Source of the DNA: Luteibacter rhizovicinus DSM 16549
GTDB lineage: Bacteria > Pseudomonadota > Gammaproteobacteria > Xanthomonadales > Rhodanobacteraceae
Direction: 5' to 3'
Assembly: GCF_001887595.1 (NCBI RefSeq)
Contig: NZ_CP017480.1
Span: 1,674,001 to 1,738,000 of the forward strand
Length of the DNA: 64,000 nucleotides
This document shows positions 26,871 through 34,194 of the stretch, in pieces. Position 1 is the first letter of the stretch; each line of letters starts with the position of its first letter. The translations under genes and the position numbers were made by a program. The notes below the pieces were generated by a model. It saw only the letters and a program-made list of their open reading frames with translations. It made no database searches and was not told the DNA's origin.

Positions 26871-27263
26871 ATGACACCATCCCGAACCCACGCCACCCTT
26901 CAGCGTCTTGCTGCGGCTGCCAGCCTGTTCTCCGGACTCGTCACCGCAACACCGGCGTTGAGCGCGTCACCCGTGTGCAGCAACGAACATTTCCGGACCG
27001 GCGAACTCACCCTGCCGAGTTACGACGAAGCCATGGCCGAATGCGTGGCGCAGGAGTCCGCTCTGACCCATCCGGAACGGGGTGCGTTTGCGCCCTTGCG
27101 TTCGTGCCACGACACCGGCGCGCAAGGGAGTCACGGCCCATGGCGGCATGGCCGCATCGCGGTCGATGTTCTCGAGCGAAGCAGCGGCGACCGTTACACC
27201 TTCGAGGGACTGTGGATGTGCAAGCCAGTGGCGGAGGCAACGGCAAGCACCCATCGCCGCTGA
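26871..27263 (+). CDS. Small secreted protein of unknown function
   Basis: A 130-residue ORF with a good ribosome-binding site (AAGGAG) and a signal peptide of about 33 residues ('LAAAASLFSGLVTATPALS'). Four Cys in the mature part ('SPVCSNEHF', 'MAECVAQES', 'LRSCHDTGA', 'LWMCKPVAE') could make two periplasmic disulfides. I do not recognise a family. The last residues 'THRR' and the TGA stop at 27261-27263 lie inside a REP copy, so the C-terminus may have been changed by REP insertion. Confidence 0.65.
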   Translation: MTPSRTHATLQRLAAAASLFSGLVTATPALSASPVCSNEHFRTGELTLPSYDEAMAECVAQESALTHPERGAFAPLRSCHDTGAQGSHGPWRHGRIAVDVLERSSGDRYTFEGLWMCKPVAEATASTHRR

Positions 27264-27326
27264 AGCGGCTCCCACAAGAGCCGACTTGTATCGAGCGCCT
27301 CCTGTGGGAGCCGCTTCAGCGGCGAT
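27252..27326. repeat. REP-like inverted pair overlapping a gene end
   Basis: A minus copy (27252-27276) and a plus copy (27303-27326) with the 'CCCGGCAGCGGGCCA' tail and a 'GCGGCTAAGCC' block after it. The tail reaches the 3' end of the AraC-family gene; the first copy contains the stop of the secreted-protein gene. Confidence 0.88.
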
Positions 27327-27349
27327 CCCGGCAGCGGGCCAGTTCGCGG

Positions 27350-28144
27350 CTAAGCCTCGCTAGCCTGCCGCGCCAGATACCGCCCCGGTGAATCGCCAAA
27401 CGCTCGCCGGAACATCGCCACAAACGCGCTCGGCGTCGCATATCCGAGCGCATCGGAGACCACCGAGACAGGCTCGCCATGAGCCAGCCGTTCCAGCCCA
27501 CGCGCCAGCCGAGCCTGCTGTCGCCACTGCGCCACGCTGCACTGGGTCTCCTGGCGAAACAGGCGCGTGAGCGTGCGTGAGGACATGCCTGCCCAGCTCG
27601 CCCAGTCGTCGATGCCACGGGTGTCGTGCGGGTTCTCGTACATGGCCATGGCGACGCGGCGAAGACGGCGATCGATCGGCATCGGCAGGTGCAGCGATTC
27701 CACCGGGGCACGGCGCAGTTCGTCGAGCAGCACGGCGAACAGGCGTTCGCGTTCGGGCTCGACCGTCACGGCGTCGGCCGGCCAGGTGGCGGCCCGTTTG
27801 ACGATGGCGCGGAACAGGTCATTGACCCCGACCACGCAGGGGCGGTCGGGCAGGACCGACGCGGCGCAGGGTGCGATGAACACGCCCCAGGCGTGGCTCG
27901 GGCCCGCAATGCTCACGGTATGCATCATCCCCGGCGGCATCCAGCCGGCGCGATGCGGCGGCAGCAGGTAGGAGCCATGCTCCGTACGTGTGATGAAAAG
28001 CCCTTGTTCCACATAGAAAAACTGGCCGCGCACATGGCTGTGCCAGTCCGTTTCACGCAGGGGAATTTCGCCGCGCGCCTCGTAGGCAATCAGGGGCGGA
28101 CCGTCGGCGCTTTCCAGCAATCGGTGAAGGGTTTCGTCGTGCAT
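27350..28144 (-). CDS. AraC-family transcriptional regulator with N-terminal cupin
   Basis: A 264-residue regulator. The N-terminal cupin (about residues 15-120, 'ETDWHSHVRGQFFYVEQGL') probably binds a small ligand. The C-terminal double HTH (about 160-262) has 'GIDDWASWAGMSSRTLTRLF' and 'VSDALGYATPSAFVAMFRRA'. The shape resembles NimR/YeaM-type regulators that control drug exporters. Adjacent candidates are the small ORF at 28288 and the efflux operon at 28609, but a direct link is not shown. Confidence 0.9.
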   Translation of the reverse strand: MHDETLHRLLESADGPPLIAYEARGEIPLRETDWHSHVRGQFFYVEQGLFITRTEHGSYLLPPHRAGWMPPGMMHTVSIAGPSHAWGVFIAPCAASVLPDRPCVVGVNDLFRAIVKRAATWPADAVTVEPERERLFAVLLDELRRAPVESLHLPMPIDRRLRRVAMAMYENPHDTRGIDDWASWAGMSSRTLTRLFRQETQCSVAQWRQQARLARGLERLAHGEPVSVVSDALGYATPSAFVAMFRRAFGDSPGRYLARQASEA

Positions 28145-28287
28145 TTTGGCCCGATCTCGACATAAGTTGGCCGACTAACGATATCAGGCCGATTGCTTCC
28201 ATGACTATCATTTGCAACCCCAAGCAACTGTCCTGCGCCCGGCATCCGCCGACGACCGGCGCCCGTGACCCTGAAGCGGAGATCCCT

Positions 28288-28530
28288 ATGATCCGTCTCG
28301 TCACCACCGATTTAACCGAATTCAGCGAAGGTCAGGAGGCGGGCGACGCCTTGGTCACCTTTGTCGCCTGCGCCCACGCCATGCTCGATCCCACCACCCC
28401 TGAGGAGCAGGTCCGCCGCCTGGAACCCCGCCTGCTGGCTCAATTGCCGACCCTGAAGGCGCTGGGTGTCTTCGATCTTTTCGAGGTGCGCGACCCCGCC
28501 TTGGCGGCCCTGCTGGCCGACGAAGGATGA
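28288..28530 (+). CDS. Small unknown protein
   Basis: An 80-residue ORF starting 'MIRLVTTDLTEFSEGQEAGD' with a GGAG ribosome-binding site six bases upstream; the frame is open to 28201. It is acidic and helical with no signal or membrane segment. I do not recognise it. It lies between the divergent AraC gene and the MarR promoter, so it may belong to either regulatory unit. Confidence 0.45.
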   Translation: MIRLVTTDLTEFSEGQEAGDALVTFVACAHAMLDPTTPEEQVRRLEPRLLAQLPTLKALGVFDLFEVRDPALAALLADEG

Positions 28531-28572
28531 ATATCCGAGAAACCTGAAATATCCGGCGGACACATATTTGCC

Positions 28573-28600
28573 TTGACAACTATATTTCGGGCAATAGAAT
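28573..28600 (+). promoter_or_regulatory. Promoter of the MarR-efflux operon
   Basis: TTGACA (28573-28578) and TAGAAT (28595-28600) are 16 bp apart, nearly ideal for sigma-70, and sit just before the MarR start at 28609. TTGCC at 28568-28572 and GGCAA at 28590-28594 form an inverted repeat across the promoter, a likely MarR self-control site. The transcript would have almost no leader. Confidence 0.7.
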
Positions 28601-28608
28601 GCGTGTCC

Positions 28609-29067
28609 ATGAACAATCCCACATGCCCTTCGTACGACGGCCGCGACTCCCTGGGTGCCCTCATCGGCATGGTGCGCGGTGAAATCGTCCGTGCGATCGA
28701 GTCCGATCTCGCCGCACTGGGCGTCGACCTGAAGTTCACCCAGTTCCATGTCCTCAAGCGCCTGGCCACCCACGGCGCCATGACGGCCACGGAGCTGGCC
28801 CGGGCGGTGGATCTGGACGGCGGCGCCATGACCCGCCAGCTCGACCAGCTCGAGGCCAAGGGCTATTTGCGGCGCAAGCAGCACGAGCAGGACCGTCGAG
28901 CCCTGCGTATCGAGCTGACCGAAGCTGGCGAGGCGCTCTGGAAGCATCTGCACGAAAGCAACATCGCGACGCTCGAGCGGGCCCAGAAGGGCCTCACCGG
29001 GACGGAACGCGATCAGTTGCACGATTACCTGGAGCGCGTGCTCAACGCGCTCCGCGACAAAGACTGA
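28609..29067 (+). CDS. MarR-family regulator of the efflux operon
   Basis: A 152-residue winged-helix regulator. I chose the start at 28609 because the ATG at 28573 lies in the -35 box. The HTH covers about residues 45-105 ('FHVLKRLATHGAMTATELAR', 'RQLDQLEAKGYLRRK', 'DRRALRIELTEAG'). MarR proteins usually repress their own operon and are released by phenolic or antibiotic ligands. The next gene starts 23 bp downstream, as in emrR-emrAB operons. Confidence 0.9.
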   Translation: MNNPTCPSYDGRDSLGALIGMVRGEIVRAIESDLAALGVDLKFTQFHVLKRLATHGAMTATELARAVDLDGGAMTRQLDQLEAKGYLRRKQHEQDRRALRIELTEAGEALWKHLHESNIATLERAQKGLTGTERDQLHDYLERVLNALRDKD

Positions 29068-29090
29068 ACTAAACGTCCGAGGCAATACGC

Positions 29091-30551
29091 ATGCGTCTGC
29101 ACACACTCGTGGCGGCCGTCGGGGCCGCGTTGATTCTTTCCGGCTGTGTCACCAGCCGTGGACTGGATCCGCAGGGTCAGCTCACCGACCCGACCACTCT
29201 CCACGCCGACCGTACCCTGGCCAAGGTGGCCGTTTCGCCGGCCGGCTGGCCGTCGGCCGACTGGTGGACGGGGCTCGGCGACAGCCAGCTCACCTCGCTG
29301 ATCGAGGAGGCCCTGAAGGACAACCCGGATCTGGCCACCGCCGATGCGCGCGTGCGTCAGGCCCAGGCGCAGGCCAGTGGCGCCGACGCCGCACGCGATC
29401 CGACGTTCAACGTCGGTGCCGGCGCCGCGGGCGCGCACCTGCCGGGTTCGTTGCTGCCGTCGCCGCCGGGTAACCACTTCTCGTGGACCAAGTTCGGCTA
29501 CGGCAACTTCAGCTGGGACCTGGACCTGTGGGGCGGCAAGCGTGCCGCGTGGGAAGCGGCCCTCGGCAGCCAGCGCGCCACGGAAATCGATGCTCGCGCC
29601 GCGCGCATCGAGATCTCGACCAACGTCGCCCGTGCCTACGTGCAGCTCGGCTACGCGTTCACCCAGATGGACGTGGCCAAGGCCGAACTGGATCGCAGCA
29701 AGGCCTCGCAGACGCTGACCGTGCAGCGTGTCGCCGCCGGTGTCGACAACCAGACGCAGGTGAAGCAGGCCGATAGCGAAGTCGCCTCGGCCGAGCGCGA
29801 GATCGCCGTTTCCGCGCGCGCCATCGACACCGCGCGTATCCAGCTCAGCATGCTCCTGGGCAAGGGTCCGGACCGCGGCATGGACATCACCCGTCCCGCC
29901 GCGCTGGCGCCGTCCGCCGTGGCCATCCCGGCGAACCTGCCCGCCGACCTGATCGGCCATCGTGCCGACCTGGTCGCCGCGCGCTGGCGCGTCGAGGCGG
30001 CATCGAAGGACATCGTCGCGGCGAAAACGGAGTTCCTGCCCAACGTCTCGCTGGGCATCCTCGCCGCCCAGGCCGCGGGTGGTTCGGACAACCTGTTCTC
30101 GTCGCGTGCGCGCTTCTGGCAGGTGTTGCCGGCGGTGAGCCTGCCGATCTTCGATGGCGGTCGTCTTCGCGCGAACCTGTCGGGCAAGGATGCCGAGTAC
30201 GACCTCGCTGTCGCGCAGTACAACAAGACGCTGGTCGGCGCGCTCAACGACGTGGCCGACGACCTCTCGGGCCTCGACTCGCTCGGCACGCAGATCCAGG
30301 CGCAGCAGCGCGCACAGGATGCGGCGCAGCAGGCGTACGACCTCTCGCAGCTTCGCTACAAGGCCGGTGTCGGCAGCTACCTGGAATCGCTCGTGGTGCG
30401 CCAGCAGCTGCTCGAAGCCCAGCAGCGCATGGCGTCGCTGAAGGCGCAGCAGGTCGACACGTCCGTCCAACTCATTCAGGCGCTCGGCGGTGGTTTCCGC
30501 CCCGAGGCCGACGACCAGCCCGTCGTCGCCGCCACGCCCGCCACTCATTAA
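29091..30551 (+). CDS. NodT-family outer-membrane efflux lipoprotein
   Basis: A 486-residue TolC-like channel. The lipobox 'LILSGC' gives a lipidated Cys19. Two OEP repeats carry the typical helices 'LIEEALKDNPDLATADARV' and 'YNKTLVGALNDVADDLSGL'. It forms the outer-membrane exit duct for the EmrA/EmrB-like pump coded directly downstream, so this operon carries a complete tripartite system. Confidence 0.93.
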   Translation: MRLHTLVAAVGAALILSGCVTSRGLDPQGQLTDPTTLHADRTLAKVAVSPAGWPSADWWTGLGDSQLTSLIEEALKDNPDLATADARVRQAQAQASGADAARDPTFNVGAGAAGAHLPGSLLPSPPGNHFSWTKFGYGNFSWDLDLWGGKRAAWEAALGSQRATEIDARAARIEISTNVARAYVQLGYAFTQMDVAKAELDRSKASQTLTVQRVAAGVDNQTQVKQADSEVASAEREIAVSARAIDTARIQLSMLLGKGPDRGMDITRPAALAPSAVAIPANLPADLIGHRADLVAARWRVEAASKDIVAAKTEFLPNVSLGILAAQAAGGSDNLFSSRARFWQVLPAVSLPIFDGGRLRANLSGKDAEYDLAVAQYNKTLVGALNDVADDLSGLDSLGTQIQAQQRAQDAAQQAYDLSQLRYKAGVGSYLESLVVRQQLLEAQQRMASLKAQQVDTSVQLIQALGGGFRPEADDQPVVAATPATH

Positions 30552-30574
30552 AAATCGTACCGAGGCCGCTTCCG

Positions 30575-31786
30575 ATGTCACAAGAATCCATTGCCCCATC
30601 CGGCGCCGTCGTTGCGCCGCCACCGAAGAGCCGTCGCGGCTTCTTCCTCAAGCTCCTGGTTGCCGTCATCGTGCTCGCCGCGATCGGCTGGACGGTCTGG
30701 TACTTCGTGGACGGTCGCTGGGAAGAAGACACCGATGACGCCTACGTCAACGGCAACGTCGTGCAGATCACCCCGCAGATCGCCGGTACGGTAACCTCGA
30801 TCGGCGCCGATGACGGCGACCTCGTCCACCAGGGCGATGTGCTGGTCAAGCTCGATCCGAGCGACGCCGAAGTCGCGCTGGAAAGCGCCCGCGCCAACCT
30901 CGCCAACACGGTGCGCAAGGTGCGCGGCCTGTACAACAACGTGACCTCGTCGCAGGCCGACGTGGCCGTTCGCCAGACTGCGGTGGATCGTGCGCGTCAG
31001 GACTATAACCGTCGTCGCGATCTCGCCAAGTCCGGTGCGATCTCCGCCGAAGAACTGTCGCATGCCGCCGATACGCTGACCTCGGCCGAGAGCAGCCTGT
31101 CGTCGGCGAAGCAGGCCTACAGCAGCAACAAGGTGCTGGTCGACGACACCGTCGTCGCCTCGCATCCGGACGTCCGCGCCGCGGCCGCCAAGCTGCGCTC
31201 TGCCTATCTCGACGATGTTCGCGCCACGCTCGTCGCGCCGGTGGACGGTTATGTCGCCAAGCGCACCGTGCAGGTTGGCCAGCGCGTGCAGCCGGGTGCC
31301 GCCTTGATGGCCGTCGTGCCGCTCCACGAAGTGTGGATCGACGCGAACTTCAAGGAAACCCAGATGAACAAGATGCGCATCGGCCAGCCGGTCGAGGTGA
31401 CTGCGGACGTGTACGGCGGCAAGACCGTCTACAAGGCGAAGATCCGCAGCCTCGGTATCGGTAGCGGCAGCGCGTTCTCGATCCTGCCGGCGCAGAACGC
31501 CACGGGCAACTGGATCAAGATCGTCCAGCGCGTGCCGGTCCGCGTGGTCTTCACCGACCCGAAGCAGCTCGAAGAGAAGCCGTTGCGCCTGGGCCTTTCG
31601 ACCAAGGTCACGGTGAACCTGCACGACCAGAGCGGCCCGCTGCTCTCGACGCAGGCGCCGACCAAGGCCGAGTTCTCCACGCCGATCTACGACAAGCAGC
31701 TTGCCGACGCCGACACGGATATCGCGCGCGTCATCCACGAGAACGCATCGGCGGGTGAAGGCGAGCAGCAGAAAGCTCCGAAGTAA
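30575..31786 (+). CDS. emrA: HlyD/EmrA-family periplasmic adaptor
   Basis: A 403-residue membrane fusion protein. One N-terminal helix (about residues 27-47, 'LLVAVIVLAAIGWTVWYFV') anchors it; 'DTDDAYVNGNVVQITPQIAG' starts the lipoyl domain, a long coiled-coil hairpin covers about 95-200, and beta-barrel strands follow ('VQVGQRVQPGAALMAVVP'). It bridges the MFS pump and the outer-membrane channel. It lies 23 bp after the lipoprotein gene and 12 bp before emrB. Confidence 0.93.
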   Translation: MSQESIAPSGAVVAPPPKSRRGFFLKLLVAVIVLAAIGWTVWYFVDGRWEEDTDDAYVNGNVVQITPQIAGTVTSIGADDGDLVHQGDVLVKLDPSDAEVALESARANLANTVRKVRGLYNNVTSSQADVAVRQTAVDRARQDYNRRRDLAKSGAISAEELSHAADTLTSAESSLSSAKQAYSSNKVLVDDTVVASHPDVRAAAAKLRSAYLDDVRATLVAPVDGYVAKRTVQVGQRVQPGAALMAVVPLHEVWIDANFKETQMNKMRIGQPVEVTADVYGGKTVYKAKIRSLGIGSGSAFSILPAQNATGNWIKIVQRVPVRVVFTDPKQLEEKPLRLGLSTKVTVNLHDQSGPLLSTQAPTKAEFSTPIYDKQLADADTDIARVIHENASAGEGEQQKAPK

Positions 31787-31798
31787 GGAGACGGTCTC

Positions 31799-33325
31799 AT
31801 GAGCACCGAATTTCGACCGCCAAACCTGGCGTTGTCCACGATCGGCCTATCCCTTGCGACGTTCATGCAGGTGCTCGACACGACGATCGCCAACGTATCG
31901 TTGCCGACCATCGCGGGCAACCTGGGTGTCAGCTCCAACCAGAGCACGTGGGTGATCACCTCGTTCGCGGTCAGCAACGCCATCGCGCTGCCGCTGACCG
32001 GCTTCCTGACGCGCCGCTTCGGTGAAACGAAGCTGTTCGTCATGGCGACGCTGCTGTTCTCGATGGCCTCGTTCCTGTGCGGTATCGCGCAGAGCATGAC
32101 CATGCTCATCATCTTCCGCGCCATCCAGGGCGCGGTGGCGGGCCCGATGTATCCGATCACGCAGAGCCTGCTGATCTCGATCTATCCACCCGCCAAACGA
32201 GGTATGGCCCTGGCGCTTCTGGCGATGGTCACCGTCGTCGCGCCCATCGCGGGCCCGATCCTCGGTGGCTGGATCACGGACAACTACACCTGGCCGTGGA
32301 TCTTCTTCATCAACGTGCCGATCGGCATCTTCGCCAGCTTCGTCGTGGCGAACCAGATGAAGGGACGTCCGGAAGTCACCGAGAAGCCCAAGGTGGATTA
32401 CGTGGGCCTGATCACGCTGATCATCGGTGTGGGTGCGCTGCAGGTCGTGCTCGACAAGGGCAACGACGAGGACTGGTTCTCGTCGCCCTTCATCATCGTC
32501 ACCGCGATCATCGCTGCCGTCGGCCTGGCCGTGTTCCTGATCTGGGAACTCACGGACAAGGACCCGATCGTGAACCTGAAGCTGTTCCGGCATCGCAACT
32601 TCGCGATGGGCACGCTATGTCTCGTGCTCGCCTACGCGGCGTTCTTCGCGATCGGCCTGCTGGTGCCGCAGTGGTTGCAACGCAACGTCGGGTACACGTC
32701 GACCTGGGCCGGTCTCGCCGCGGCACCGTTGGGCATCATCCCGGTGATACTCACGCCCTTCGTCGGTCGCTATGCGCATAAGTTCGACTTGCGTGTGCTG
32801 GCGTCGGGAGCGTTCCTGGTGATGGGCGCGACGTGCTTCATGCGCTCGGAGTTCTATCTCGACATCGACTTCTACAGTGTCGCGATGGTGCAGCTGATCC
32901 AGGGCCTGGGCGTGGCGTTGTTCTTCATGCCGATCCTCAGCATCCTGCTATCGGACCTGCAGCCCCGAGAGATCGCGTCGGGCTCCGGCCTCGCCACCTT
33001 CCTGCGTACGCTGGGTGGCAGTTTCGCGGCGTCGCTGACCACGTTCCTGTGGGACCGGCGGGCGGTGGTCCATCACGAACGGCTGACCGAGACGATCACG
33101 CCATTCGATCCGACGGCACAGCAGGCACTGACGACGATCGGTCACGGCGATTCGCAATACGCGACCTCGGCGCTGAACGCGATGATCACCAACCAGGGCT
33201 ACCAGATCTCGTTCAACGAGGTCTTCCACCTGCTCGGTTATGTGTTCATCGGCCTGGTCTTCATCGTCTGGCTCGCAAAGCCACCGTTCGCCGCCAAGGC
33301 CGGTCCAGCCGCGTCAGGCCACTAA
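31799..33325 (+). CDS. emrB: DHA2-family MFS multidrug exporter, EmrB-like
   Basis: A 508-residue proton-driven exporter with 14 predicted helices. Helix 1 has 'FMQVLDTTIANVSLPTIAG' (motif D1, LDxTIVNVALP type), and 'LTGFLTRRFGETKLFV' is motif A. 'APIAGPILGGWI' is the motif C region of antiporters. With the adaptor and lipoprotein it should expel hydrophobic drugs or phenolic acids across both membranes. A strong terminator lies about 65 bp after the stop. Confidence 0.94.
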   Translation: MSTEFRPPNLALSTIGLSLATFMQVLDTTIANVSLPTIAGNLGVSSNQSTWVITSFAVSNAIALPLTGFLTRRFGETKLFVMATLLFSMASFLCGIAQSMTMLIIFRAIQGAVAGPMYPITQSLLISIYPPAKRGMALALLAMVTVVAPIAGPILGGWITDNYTWPWIFFINVPIGIFASFVVANQMKGRPEVTEKPKVDYVGLITLIIGVGALQVVLDKGNDEDWFSSPFIIVTAIIAAVGLAVFLIWELTDKDPIVNLKLFRHRNFAMGTLCLVLAYAAFFAIGLLVPQWLQRNVGYTSTWAGLAAAPLGIIPVILTPFVGRYAHKFDLRVLASGAFLVMGATCFMRSEFYLDIDFYSVAMVQLIQGLGVALFFMPILSILLSDLQPREIASGSGLATFLRTLGGSFAASLTTFLWDRRAVVHHERLTETITPFDPTAQQALTTIGHGDSQYATSALNAMITNQGYQISFNEVFHLLGYVFIGLVFIVWLAKPPFAAKAGPAASGH

Positions 33326-33354
33326 GCCCGGCAAGCCAACGCGGACCTGCTGGA

Positions 33355-33385
33355 CATGTGGGAGCCGTTTCAGCGGCGATGCTCT
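33355..33385 (+). repeat. Single REP-like copy
   Basis: A TTTCAGCGGCGAT-type copy between the emrB stop and the terminator. Confidence 0.8.
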
Positions 33386-33391
33386 TCAAAA

Positions 33392-33418
33392 AAAAGCCCG
33401 GCCTCGTGCCGGGCTTTT
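33392..33418. terminator. Bidirectional intrinsic terminator
   Basis: AAAAGCCCGGC (33392-33402) and GCCGGGCTTTT (33408-33418) form an 11-bp stem with a five-base loop. It has a T run on both strands, so it ends emrB on the plus strand and the pagL-like gene on the minus strand. Confidence 0.92.
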
Positions 33419-33438
33419 CAACATCCAGAACACAAGGA

Positions 33439-33972
33439 TCAGAGATTGAAGCCGATACCCACCAGCGCCATCGTCTCGCCGCGGTTCGGCTCCTTGAAGC
33501 TGCCGTTCGAGATGTGGCGGATCTGGAAGCTCACGTTCTTCATCTGCCAGCCCAGCGTGCTGACGAACTGGTAGCTGCTGGAGAGCGCCTGCGTGTGACC
33601 GCCCGCGGTGCCAGCGACCTGGAAGCTGAAGAAGAGCGGCTGGTACCAGTCGCTGTCGGTGCCGTAGTGGAAGCGGGCGCCGGCGGCGCCGAGCCACACG
33701 TTGTTGGTGACGCCAGGCTGCGAAAATTCGTAGCGCTGGATGTTGCGGCCATTGATGTAACCGACCGAGACATCCGGCGACCAGGTGAAGCGGCTCTGGC
33801 CGATCTGGTACGGGTTGAAGACGGATTCGATGAAGAACACGTTGGTGCCGTGCGTATCCATGTAGCTGCGCCCGCCCTGGATTTCCAGGTGCGTATCGGC
33901 GACGGCGGGGAGGGCGACGGCGGAGAGCGAAAGCGCGGCGACAAGGCCGAGGGCGAAGGGGGACGAACGCAT
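33439..33972 (-). CDS. pagL: PagL-like lipid A 3-O-deacylase
   Basis: A 177-residue outer-membrane enzyme that removes the 3-O acyl chain of lipid A. The start at 33972 gives a signal peptide (residues 1-24, 'LGLVAALSLSAVALPAVA'); longer in-frame starts do not. The PagL active-site signature is 'RHISNGS' with His153 and Ser155, and Glu166 is a candidate for the third catalytic residue. The barrel ends 'VGIGFNL'. PagL dampens lipid A recognition by host immunity in Pseudomonas and Salmonella; a similar envelope-tuning role is inferred. It is divergent from the GGDEF-EAL gene. Confidence 0.85.
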   Translation of the reverse strand: MRSSPFALGLVAALSLSAVALPAVADTHLEIQGGRSYMDTHGTNVFFIESVFNPYQIGQSRFTWSPDVSVGYINGRNIQRYEFSQPGVTNNVWLGAAGARFHYGTDSDWYQPLFFSFQVAGTAGGHTQALSSSYQFVSTLGWQMKNVSFQIRHISNGSFKEPNRGETMALVGIGFNL

Positions 33973-34054
33973 GGGGGAGCGGTCCTTGTGGTGGGACGTT
34001 TTGTTTATGAACCGGATCGTTCGGTAATGGGTGTTGAATGAACGTGAATCAACG

Positions 34055-34093
34055 AGGGTACTTAAGAATATTCGTGCCGATATTGCACCCTCC
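34055..34093. promoter_or_regulatory. Nested inverted repeat between pagL and the GGDEF-EAL gene
   Basis: GAGGGT (34055-34060) pairs with ACCCTC (34088-34093), and inside it AATAT pairs with ATATT. The AT-rich nested stem is the most structured part of the 222-bp divergent gap and may be an operator or a leader hairpin. No protein is assigned. Confidence 0.35.
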
Positions 34094-34194
34094 TTTCGTC
34101 TGAGCACGCCCGTGAAAACCCGGGGGTCAAGACGCCGGGCCGCCTGCCGTTAAAGACGTACAGGGTCCCGCCGCCGTTCGGTCGGCGGAACGGT